DNA of 7,381 bases from Clostridiales bacterium (GTDB taxonomy: Bacteria; Bacillota; Clostridia; Christensenellales; CAG-314), in contig SFEB01000069.1 in NCBI GenBank assembly GCA_004558105.1, positions 1 to 7,381 on the forward strand, given 5' to 3'. Numbering within the stretch: the first letter of the stretch is position 1; the number at the start of each line of letters is the position of its first letter. The position numbers were made by a program, and so were the translations under genes. Of the stretch, positions 1 through 5,400 are shown one piece after another. The notes below the pieces were generated by a model. The model searched no databases. It was given only the letters and a program-made list of their open reading frames with translations, and had not been told where the DNA came from.

Positions 1-25
1 CCTTTTCATCGGTTAACCTTTACTG

Positions 26-55
26 AACCACGCGACTATCGCGTGGTTTTCTTTA
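26..55 (+). terminator. Rho-independent terminator for an unseen convergent gene
   Basis: A perfect 10 bp stem (26-35 with 39-48, arms AACCACGCGA and TCGCGTGGTT) closes a 3-base loop and is followed on the plus strand by a T-rich tail (47-54). The minus-strand side has no T-run, so the element is oriented to stop plus-strand transcription entering from the left of the window. No plus-strand gene is visible in the 25 bases before it. Confidence 0.6.
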
Positions 56-66
56 TACAGTAATAA

Positions 67-104
67 CACCCCTTAAAATCAGATTTAAGGGGTGCTGTTT
101 TTTT
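67..104. terminator. Bidirectional terminator-like hairpin after rnhA
   Basis: A perfect 11 bp stem (67-77 CACCCCTTAAA with 84-94 TTTAAGGGGTG) has a 6-base loop. On the plus strand it is followed by seven T (98-104). On the minus strand the tail is only TTATTA. It begins 8 bases past the rnhA stop codon, so it can end rnhA transcription, but the better U-tract serves traffic coming from the left. Together with the hairpin at 26-48 it probably separates rnhA from a convergent neighbour. Confidence 0.65.
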
Positions 105-561
105 AATTTATTCCATCGCTCAACTTTAAAAACTCGGATATTGCCGTCGTCGCTAAAAAATCACATCTGTTATTCAGCTCGTTATCCGCATGTCCTTTTA
201 CCCTGACAAAAGAAACTTTGTGACGTTTTATCTCGTACAATAAGGCGCGCCACAAGTCAATATTCTTAACTTCATCCTTATTTGCCGTGCGCCAATTGTT
301 TTTTTGCCACGATTCTACCCAGCCTTTTTTAAAAGCGTCGGCTACGTACGCAGAATCGGTCGTAACAACGACCTCGCACGGCTCTTTTAACGCTCTTAGT
401 CCCATTATTACGGCAAACATTTCCATTCTGTTGTTCGTTGTTTGCTTGTCGTATCCCGAAATTTCCTTCTTGATGCCGTTAAAAACAAGCACTGCTGCCC
501 AACCGCCTACACCGGGGTTTCCCGAGCATGCTCCGTCGGTAAAAATATCAACTTTTTTCAT
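103..561 (-). CDS. rnhA: Ribonuclease HI
   Basis: RNase HI cuts the RNA strand of RNA:DNA hybrids such as R-loops and Okazaki primers in the cytoplasm, using two metal ions. The protein is 152 residues from the ATG, close to the 155 of the E. coli enzyme. All four catalytic acids are visible: Asp in FTDGACSGNPG (about residue 9), Glu in NNRMEMF (47), Asp in TTDSAYV (69) and Asp in NNRCDFLA (134). The loop histidine in KGHAD (124) is also present. A WQKNNWRTA segment (85-93) matches the basic protrusion of classic type 1 enzymes. A TTG lies in frame directly before the ATG (start at 564) and has better spacing to the weak purine run GAGAG (572-576), so the start is uncertain by one codon. No promoter of its own is visible; the tRNA-Trp terminator ends 24 bases upstream. 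Confidence 0.95.
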   Translation of the reverse strand: MKKVDIFTDGACSGNPGVGGWAAVLVFNGIKKEISGYDKQTTNNRMEMFAVIMGLRALKEPCEVVVTTDSAYVADAFKKGWVESWQKNNWRTANKDEVKNIDLWRALLYEIKRHKVSFVRVKGHADNELNNRCDFLATTAISEFLKLSDGIN

Positions 562-584
562 CAATAATACACTCTCACTATCCT

Positions 585-617
585 AAAAAATCCGCAAAAC
601 GACGTTTGCGGATTTTT
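585..617 (-). terminator. Terminator of tRNA-Trp
   Basis: A perfect 13 bp stem (586-598 with 605-617) encloses a 6-base loop, with core TCCGCAAA/TTTGCGGA. Read on the minus strand, the descending arm ends in six T (590-585) and then AGG. It starts 6 bases past the CCA end of the tRNA, the usual place for a tRNA terminator. The A/T ends of the stem are symmetrical, so weak activity on the other strand is possible. Confidence 0.85.
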
Positions 618-623
618 CATTTC

Positions 624-698
624 TGGCAGGGGAGACGCGATTCGAACACGCAACCAGCGGTTTTGGAGACCGCTGCTCTACCGTTGAGCCACTCCCCT
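624..698 (-). tRNA. trnW: tRNA-Trp (anticodon CCA)
   Basis: The minus strand folds into a full cloverleaf: acceptor AGGGGAG with CTCCCCT, D stem GCTC/GAGC around a short loop, anticodon stem GCGGT/ACCGC around CTCCAAA with anticodon CCA (664-666), variable loop TGGTT, and T arm GCGTG-TTCGAAT-CGCGT with two G-T pairs. The discriminator G is followed by an encoded CCA (624-626), giving 75 bases in total. It decodes UGG. The neighbouring frames use TGA as stop, so UGA is not read as Trp here. It is a single-gene unit with its own promoter (711-739) and terminator (585-617). Confidence 0.97.
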
Positions 699-710
699 AC
701 GACGCTAAGT

Positions 711-739
711 ATTTTAACATATTATATCCGTTTCGTCAA
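711..739 (-). promoter_or_regulatory. Sigma-A promoter of tRNA-Trp
   Basis: On the minus strand the -35 box is TTGACG (739-734), the spacer 17 bases and the -10 box TAAAAT (716-711). The predicted start is near 704, which gives a leader of only about 6 bases before the tRNA 5' end at 698. A perfect TATAAT (726-721) also lies inside the spacer but has no recognisable -35 box at the right distance, so it is at best a secondary -10. Confidence 0.8.
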
Positions 740-792
740 ATGAATAATCGCAACAAAAATCAAAAAATTTACAAATTACAAATTTTCTATAT

Positions 793-826
793 AAAACAAA
801 AAGGCGACAAAACGTTTCGTCGCCTT
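793..826 (-). terminator. Terminator of rny
   Basis: An 8 bp GC-rich stem (801-808 AAGGCGAC with 819-826 GTCGCCTT) encloses the AAACGTTT palindrome, which can extend the stem past one mismatch. On the minus strand it is followed by TTTGTTTT (800-793). It starts 15 bases after the rny stop codon. The plus-strand side also has a T-run (829-834), so it may work both ways, although no plus-strand gene runs into it. Confidence 0.85.
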
Positions 827-841
827 AATTTTTTAGTGAAA

Positions 842-2422
842 CTATTTAGCAAATTCTACACTGCGAGTTTCCCTGATAACGTTAACTTTAATTTGTCCGG
901 GATATTCCATTTCGCTTTCAATCTTTTTAGCGATATCGCGAGCCAGAATAAGCGCATCTGCATCTGAAATAACCTCAGGTTTAACCATAACCCTTATTTC
1001 TCTGCCTGCCTGAATTGCAAACGTCTTTTGAACACCGTTAAAGCTATTACCGATTTCTTCCAACTTTTCAAGACGTTTTACGTAGTTTTCTATCGTCTCG
1101 CGTCTTGCGCCGGGTCTGGCTCCGCTTACGGCGTCCGCTGCCGCAACCAATACGGCTTCTATAGTCTTAGGTTCTACGTCGCCGTGGTGCGCCATAATAG
1201 CGTTTACGACGTCAGGGCTTTCTTTATACTTTTTGGCAATTTCAGCACCTATTTCAATATGGGTGCCTTCAACTTCCTGGTCAACCGCTTTACCGATGTC
1301 ATGCAACAAACCGGCACGTTTAGCAAGAGCAACGTCGCAACCGAGTTCGCTCGCCATCATTCCGGCGATGTAAGAAACTTCGATAGAGTGATTTAATACG
1401 TTCTGTCCGTAACTTGTACGGAACTTTAATCTGCCGAGTAAAGTTATAAGTTCCGGATGCAAATTAAACACGCCGGTATCGAAACTTGCCGCCTCGCCTG
1501 CCTCTTTAATTGTAATTTCAATGTCCTTACGAACCTTGGCAACGATTTCTTCGATGCGTGCGGGATGGATACGTCCGTCAGCAATAAGTTTTTCAATAGC
1601 AATCTTTGCGACATGACGTCTCACCGGATCAAAACCGCTCAAAATGACTACTTCAGGAGTATCGTCGATAATGAGGTCTACACCGGTAGCAGTTTCGATA
1701 GCTCTGATGTTGCGACCCTCGCGTCCGATTAGGCGACCTTTCATGTCGTCGTTAGGCAAAGCGATTGCCGTAACCGTGCTTTCGGAAACCTGATCTGCAG
1801 CACAACGTTGAATACAGGAACTAATAATTTCTCTTGCTTTCTTTTCGCCGTTAAATTTTGCTTCCTGCTCAATCTTTTTAATGGTAAACGCGGCTTCATG
1901 TTTCGCTTCGTCTTCCATCATGTCAACGAGGGACTTTTTAGCTTCTTCCCTCGTCAGACCGGCGACGCGTTCCAACTCTTTAGTCATTTTTTCGGAAAAC
2001 TTTTCCGCTTCCGCTTGTTTTTTAGACAATTCCGATTGTTGAGCCGACAAAGCCTTTTGTTGAGCGTCCAAAGCGTCTATTTTTTTAGCCAAAGTATCTT
2101 CCTTTTGAGAAAGGCGATTTTCTTGGCGAGACATCTCACTACGACGCTCTTTTTGTTCCGTTTCAAATTCTGTCTTTAGTTTCAGTACTTCTTCTTTAGC
2201 CTCAAGGACAGCTTCTTTCTTGATGGTTTTGGCTTGAATATTTGCATCATCGATAATTTCTGCGGCAAGATCTTTAGCCTTGCCGATTTTCTTTGACGAA
2301 ATGATTTTTTCTACAAAATAACCAGCGGCGGCGCCGACTATCAAGCCGACGAAAACCAACCACCAAAGATTATTAGGTGCCGAATTTGTTTGACAAAAGA
2401 AGAAATTTAAAAGATTTATCAT
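842..2422 (-). CDS. rny: Ribonuclease Y, membrane-anchored endoribonuclease
   Basis: RNase Y starts mRNA decay in many Gram-positive bacteria by cutting single-stranded RNA while anchored to the inner face of the membrane. The 526 residues show the family's domain order. One membrane helix lies at about 19-38. A long charged coiled coil rich in K, E and Q runs from about 45 to 200. A KH RNA-binding domain begins near 225 with GRLIGREGRNIRAIE (229-243), followed by an HD hydrolase domain. Metal ligands of the HD domain are visible as H345, the pair H374-D375 in LLHDIGKA, H412/H413 in MAHHGD and D430. The protein is slightly long because about 18 residues, ending in NNLWW, precede the membrane helix. 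The ATG is supported by GGGAGG eight bases upstream. The gene has its own promoter and terminator, so it is separate from recA. Family members are also called ymdA. Confidence 0.97.
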   Translation of the reverse strand: MINLLNFFFCQTNSAPNNLWWLVFVGLIVGAAAGYFVEKIISSKKIGKAKDLAAEIIDDANIQAKTIKKEAVLEAKEEVLKLKTEFETEQKERRSEMSRQENRLSQKEDTLAKKIDALDAQQKALSAQQSELSKKQAEAEKFSEKMTKELERVAGLTREEAKKSLVDMMEDEAKHEAAFTIKKIEQEAKFNGEKKAREIISSCIQRCAADQVSESTVTAIALPNDDMKGRLIGREGRNIRAIETATGVDLIIDDTPEVVILSGFDPVRRHVAKIAIEKLIADGRIHPARIEEIVAKVRKDIEITIKEAGEAASFDTGVFNLHPELITLLGRLKFRTSYGQNVLNHSIEVSYIAGMMASELGCDVALAKRAGLLHDIGKAVDQEVEGTHIEIGAEIAKKYKESPDVVNAIMAHHGDVEPKTIEAVLVAAADAVSGARPGARRETIENYVKRLEKLEEIGNSFNGVQKTFAIQAGREIRVMVKPEVISDADALILARDIAKKIESEMEYPGQIKVNVIRETRSVEFAK

Positions 2423-2430
2423 TTTAAATT

Positions 2431-2436
2431 CCTCCC
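2431..2436 (-). promoter_or_regulatory. Strong Shine-Dalgarno site fixing the rny start
   Basis: GGGAGG on the minus strand lies 8 bases before the ATG at 2422. Most RNase Y proteins begin close to their membrane helix, and a TTG codon at residue 22 could have given such a shorter protein. This strong site argues for the longer form with its N-terminal extension. Confidence 0.8.
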
Positions 2437-2452
2437 AAATATAAATGAAAAC

Positions 2453-2471
2453 GTATGGTTTAATACCACAC
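2453..2471 (-). promoter_or_regulatory. Hairpin at the predicted 5' end of the rny mRNA
   Basis: On the minus strand, GTGTGGT (2471-2465) pairs with ACCATAC (2459-2453) over a 5-base loop. This is 7 bp including one G-U pair. The promoter places the first base of the mRNA near 2471, so the stem would begin at or within a base or two of the 5' end. The rest of the roughly 49-base leader holds the ribosome site and no other fold that I can see. Its role is inferred only. Confidence 0.45.
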
Positions 2472-2477
2472 TCGTAT

Positions 2478-2506
2478 ATAATACCTCTTTACTTAGCAAT
2501 TGTCAA
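2478..2506 (-). promoter_or_regulatory. Sigma-A promoter of rny
   Basis: On the minus strand a perfect -35 box TTGACA (2506-2501), a 17-base spacer and the -10 box TATTAT (2483-2478) lie 55 bases before the rny start codon. The predicted start is near 2471. Runs of A on the same strand at 2548-2542, 2538-2534, 2524-2520 and 2515-2512 lie upstream and could act as an UP element or bend the DNA. Confidence 0.85.
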
Positions 2507-2600
2507 GGTGATTTTGACCTTTTTCATTTACAATTTTTAAATTTTTTTAGTATTAAATAAAGTATTACCCAAGTAAACAAACTACTATTATTAAAATAGT

Positions 2601-2637
2601 ATATTAAAAATAGCCCATTTTTAAAAACGGACTATTT
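2601..2637 (-). terminator. Terminator of the ftsK-to-recA operon
   Basis: Arms 2637-2623 and 2622-2608 pair over as many as 15 positions with two G-U wobbles (AAATAGTCCG against the matching TGGGCTATTT); the central TTTTTAAAAA would form the loop. The minus strand continues as TTTTTAAT. It starts 11 bases after the recA stop codon. A weak AT-only stem (2584-2589 with 2595-2600) follows. The plus-strand side also has a T-run. The rest of the recA-rny gap (2423-2648) holds the rny promoter and leader, and no gene that I can see. Confidence 0.75.
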
Positions 2638-2648
2638 CAATTTTTATT

Positions 2649-3695
2649 CTATTTCTTTTCGTTGTTTGATTTTTCTGCCGCTATTCGTTTAACTTCTTCC
2701 CTTATTTTCGTTTCAAGTTCTTCAAGTATTTCAGGATGATTTTCTAAGTATTTGCGGGCGTTTTCTCTGCCTTGACCGATTTTTTCGTCGTTCATGCTGA
2801 ACCATGTGCCGCTTTTTTGTATAAACCCATGTTCTATCGCAAGGTCAAAAATACAGCCGGAAGCACTGATCCCTTTACCGTACATAATGTCGAATTCAGC
2901 CGTTTTAAACGGAGGAGCAAGTTTATTCTTGACAACTTTAACCTTCGTTCTGTTACCTACTATCTCTGCGCCGTCTTTTATCTGATCGACTTTACGAACG
3001 TCAAGCCTGATACTGGCGTAAAACTTTAACGCTTTACCACCGGTAGTTGTTTCGGGATTACCAAACATTACACCGATTTTATCTCTTAATTGATTGATAA
3101 AAATAATGCTGCAGTTGGTCTTATTGCATATACCTGCCAACATTCTGAGGGCTTGGGACATTAAGCGAGCGTGCAAACCCATGTGTGAGTCACCCATTTC
3201 CCCCTCGATTTCCGCTTTTGGAGTTAATGCCGCAACAGAGTCAACGACAATCAAATCAACCGCGCCGCTGCTGACAAGATACTTGGCAATATCCAAAGCC
3301 TGCTCACCGTTGTCGGGTTGACTTACTAAAAGATTGTCAAGGTCAACCCCCAAAGCAGCCGCATAAACCGGGTCAAGTGCATGTTCTGCGTCGATAAACG
3401 CAGCCGTTCCGCCCTTCTTTTGCGTTTCAGCTATCACATGCAAGGAAACGGTGGTTTTGCCCGAAGACTCCGGACCGTAAATTTCAATAATCCTGCCCTT
3501 AGGGATACCGCCTACACCCAGTGCCAGATCAAGCGTAAGACAGCCTGTAGAAATAACGTCTACGTTTTGGCTTGAAGCGTCTTCACCGAGTTTCATGATA
3601 GCGCCTTTGCCGTAAGCTTTTTCGATTTGCAACAAAGCTTGCTCTAAATTCTTTGACTTTTCGTCTTTGACGTCTTTTGTTACTTTATCTGCCAT
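2649..3695 (-). CDS. recA: Recombinase RecA
   Basis: RecA polymerises on single-stranded DNA, pairs it with a homologous duplex and triggers self-cleavage of LexA. The 348 residues match the family's usual length. The Walker A loop GPESSGKTT is at 74-82, the catalytic Glu is in IDAEHALDP (E104), Walker B is LIVVDSVAAL (148-157), DNA loop L1 is around EIEGEMGDSHMGL (162-174), the INQLRDKIGVMFGNPETTTGGKAL stretch leads through loop L2 (200-223), and GQGREN lies at 308-313. The tail (about 339-348) is mixed in charge and lysine-rich, not the acidic tail of E. coli RecA. AAGGAGA (3707-3701) lies 5 bases before the ATG. Only 17 bases separate it from cinA, as in the cinA-recA operons known in Gram-positive bacteria. 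I found no LexA-type box upstream, so any SOS control would have to act at the distant operon promoter. Confidence 0.98.
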   Translation of the reverse strand: MADKVTKDVKDEKSKNLEQALLQIEKAYGKGAIMKLGEDASSQNVDVISTGCLTLDLALGVGGIPKGRIIEIYGPESSGKTTVSLHVIAETQKKGGTAAFIDAEHALDPVYAAALGVDLDNLLVSQPDNGEQALDIAKYLVSSGAVDLIVVDSVAALTPKAEIEGEMGDSHMGLHARLMSQALRMLAGICNKTNCSIIFINQLRDKIGVMFGNPETTTGGKALKFYASIRLDVRKVDQIKDGAEIVGNRTKVKVVKNKLAPPFKTAEFDIMYGKGISASGCIFDLAIEHGFIQKSGTWFSMNDEKIGQGRENARKYLENHPEILEELETKIREEVKRIAAEKSNNEKK

Positions 3696-3712
3696 AGTTT
3701 TCTCCTTGAAAA

Positions 3713-4570
3713 TTATAATTTATTTATAAATTTTATTGCGTTAAAAATTGCCGCGTTGGCAGTCATCTGCCTTACTTTGGTTCGATCACCCTTAAAAACG
3801 TATCTCTCTACCGACGTGTTTGCGGCAGTTGCAACCCCGACGTAGACAAGACCTAACGGTTTTGTAGCCGTCTGTCCGGTAGGTCCCGCTATGCCTGTCG
3901 TCGAAATTCCTAAATCACAATTATACTTTTTTACCAACCCTTCAGCCATTTGCCCCGCTACACTTTTTGAAACAGCGCCTTCAATTTTCAATAATTCTTT
4001 ACTGACGCCTAAAAAATCATGTTTTGCCCTGTCAGCATACGTAACTGCGCTGAAATCCACTACTTTACTCGCATTTGGAACGGAAATAATTCTTTCTGCT
4101 ACAAGACCTCCTGTTAAAGACTCGGCAGTGGCAACTTTTATTTCTGAAATAGTTGCAAAATAAACCAATACTTCCTGCAGAGTAGCGTCAAAATCTGCGT
4201 AAATCTTCTCTCCGAATTCCAGATAAACCGCGCGCTCAACGTTTTTTACGGTAGAATCTCCGACACACTCGTCAAAATAGACGTATAAAGTCAAATCGCC
4301 TAGTTGATAAAAAACTTTCCATTCAAGTCCATCGCAGTCGAGTTCCGACATATAAGAACTAACGTCAGAAGAAAAATCTTCAACGTCAAACATCTTAAAA
4401 CACAATTTACGGCGTTCTTTGATTAAGCCTACGTCTATAAACTTATTTAAACAGTTTTCAACGTCTTTTCTCTTGTCGTCAACGACAAAAATAAACTTAT
4501 CGTTATCGTTAATCTTTCCGTAAAACGATTTTCCGAATTCGTTATCGGTCAACGGTTCAAACCCCCTCAT
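3713..4570 (-). CDS. cinA: CinA C-terminal amidase domain with middle domain
   Basis: The C-terminal half (about 130-285) is a well-kept CinA/PncC domain, a family that deamidates nicotinamide mononucleotide in pyridine nucleotide salvage. Visible motifs are TAESLTGG (148-155, with S151 in the position of the proposed nucleophile), Y178 and K183, GISTTGIAGPTG (221-232), KPLGLVYVG (237-245) and FKGDRTKVRQMT (259-270). Residues about 50-128 resemble the KH-like middle domain of CinA. Residues 1-48 look like the worn end of the molybdopterin-binding-like domain, where the usual GPP signature is replaced by DDKRKD. The first ATG overlaps the previous frame by 14 bases and has no convincing ribosome site. 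This frame is therefore either started by coupling or is the second half of one broken gene with 4557-4796. A full CinA has about 400-425 residues; the two frames joined give about 360. The amidase call is firm, the start is not. Confidence 0.88.
   Translation of the reverse strand: MRGFEPLTDNEFGKSFYGKINDNDKFIFVVDDKRKDVENCLNKFIDVGLIKERRKLCFKMFDVEDFSSDVSSYMSELDCDGLEWKVFYQLGDLTLYVYFDECVGDSTVKNVERAVYLEFGEKIYADFDATLQEVLVYFATISEIKVATAESLTGGLVAERIISVPNASKVVDFSAVTYADRAKHDFLGVSKELLKIEGAVSKSVAGQMAEGLVKKYNCDLGISTTGIAGPTGQTATKPLGLVYVGVATAANTSVERYVFKGDRTKVRQMTANAAIFNAIKFINKL
4557..4570 (-). other. Frame junction inside cinA: G5 run next to UGA
   Basis: On the minus strand the junction reads ATGAGGGGGTTTGA. 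The upstream frame is GAG GGG GTT TGA; the downstream frame is ATG AGG GGG TTT GAA. Moving from the first to the second needs a +1 shift, or one G fewer in the run. A TAA stop in the downstream frame lies directly before its ATG. The overlap is read directly from the sequence; its meaning is open. Confidence 0.7.
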
Positions 4571-4796
4571 TTATTTCGTACTTTAACGAAAAAGTATTTT
4601 TTAAAGCGTTTTTTAAAGCGTAAACGTTATCCGAAACAAACACAAGATCGTATTTATTGACGTCATAAGTTAAAAATTCGTCAAAATAAACGTCGGCGTC
4701 AACCTTTTCGAGCAGATATTTTTCATCAGCCGCCCTTAAACGCCTCTCAAGTAAAGCAATATTTTCGCTGTCCTTAAAAAATACAATCTTAAACAT
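4557..4796 (-). CDS. Degenerate CinA N-terminal fragment, 79 residues
   Basis: Alone this small protein would not be recognised. Its place between pgsA and the CinA C-terminal frame, and the pattern DVYFDEFLTYDVNKYDLVFVSDN (35-57), which loosely follows the CinA N-terminal stretch ending in its DLVI-GGLGPT motif, suggest a shortened molybdopterin-binding-like (COG1058) domain. The two hallmarks of that domain, a GTE(L/I)L-type motif near the start and GGLGPTxDD, are both absent. The ATG overlaps the end of pgsA (ATGTTTAA, 8 bases) and no clear Shine-Dalgarno site is seen, so translation is probably coupled to pgsA. The frame ends at TGA within the next frame, at a run of five G. It could be the first part of an interrupted cinA, a frameshift product, or a separate small protein. 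The reading frame is credible; the family link is inference. Confidence 0.6.
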   Translation of the reverse strand: MFKIVFFKDSENIALLERRLRAADEKYLLEKVDADVYFDEFLTYDVNKYDLVFVSDNVYALKNALKNTFSLKYEINEGV

Positions 4797-5400
4797 TATT
4801 TTTCGCGCTACTGAAAATACCTTTATTTTGTACGATGTAAATTATCACCGACACAACCGTCAAAATCGTTGCAATACCGAAAGTACCGATTCCCAGCCAG
4901 TATATCACGTTGTACAAAACTTCGCTTACCGCAATGATTTTTTCTTTTAAAACCAGCAGCATCAGAATCGGAATGGAAATATACTGAAACGTCGCTTTAA
5001 CTTTTCCCCACATATTAGCCGCAACAATAACGCCTTTAGAAGCCGCTATTTGCCTTACGATGCCCACTAAAAGTTCGCGACAAATAATAAGCGCACAACA
5101 AAAACTTCCCACTCCGAGCGGAACAATGCCTTGTGAAAAAACTCTTGCTTCAACAAGCAAAAACAAGCTGAAACAAACTAACATTTTATCTGCGGTAGGA
5201 TCCAAAAGTTTACCTAAATCCGTGACCTGATTGGTACGCCTTGCTATGTATCCGTCAAGAAAATCGGTAAAAACAGCAGCAAGAAACAAAACTATCGCTA
5301 CTATAACAGTCCACCATGCTACGTCACGCAATAAAAAGAATACCGCCATTATCGGCACTAAAATAATACGTATTAAAGAAAGCTTATTCGGCAGATTCAT
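4789..5400 (-). CDS. pgsA: CDP-diacylglycerol--glycerol-3-phosphate 3-phosphatidyltransferase
   Basis: PgsA joins glycerol-3-phosphate to CDP-diacylglycerol and releases CMP, giving phosphatidylglycerol phosphate, the precursor of phosphatidylglycerol and cardiolipin. It is an integral membrane enzyme. The full CDP-alcohol phosphotransferase signature DG-x2-AR-x8-G-x3-D-x3-D is present: D49 G50, A53 R54, G63, D67 and D71 (DGYIARR then GKLLDPTAD). Hydrophobic segments lie at about 8-24, 28-46, 72-84, 93-108, 140-152 and 165-191. Features typical of PgsA include RELLVGIVRQIAASKGV (108-124) and WGKVKATFQ (131-139). The length of 203 residues is usual. The start overlaps the rimO stop as ATGA; AGGAG (5415-5411) lies 10 bases upstream, a rather long spacing that suggests coupling. 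Other enzymes of the superfamily, such as phosphatidylserine or cardiolipin synthases, fit the sequence and the neighbours less well. Confidence 0.94.
   Translation of the reverse strand: MNLPNKLSLIRIILVPIMAVFFLLRDVAWWTVIVAIVLFLAAVFTDFLDGYIARRTNQVTDLGKLLDPTADKMLVCFSLFLLVEARVFSQGIVPLGVGSFCCALIICRELLVGIVRQIAASKGVIVAANMWGKVKATFQYISIPILMLLVLKEKIIAVSEVLYNVIYWLGIGTFGIATILTVVSVIIYIVQNKGIFSSAKNNV

Noticed and set aside
11..18. Palindrome GGTTAACC near the left edge
   Set aside because: A single 8-base palindrome with no extension, partner or nearby promoter; not enough to support an operator.
287..586. A 99-codon open frame on the plus strand
   Set aside because: It lies opposite rnhA, shows no family pattern and no ribosome site, and is explained by the complement of a real gene.
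740..967. A 75-codon open frame on the plus strand between tRNA-Trp and rny
   Set aside because: It begins in the tRNA promoter, runs through the rny terminator and into the rny 3' end; the composition is low-complexity K/N/F.
2505..2521. Inverted repeat AAGGT-N7-ACCTT overlapping the rny -35 box, as an operator
   Set aside because: Five-base arms in AT-rich DNA are expected by chance, and no regulator family is suggested.
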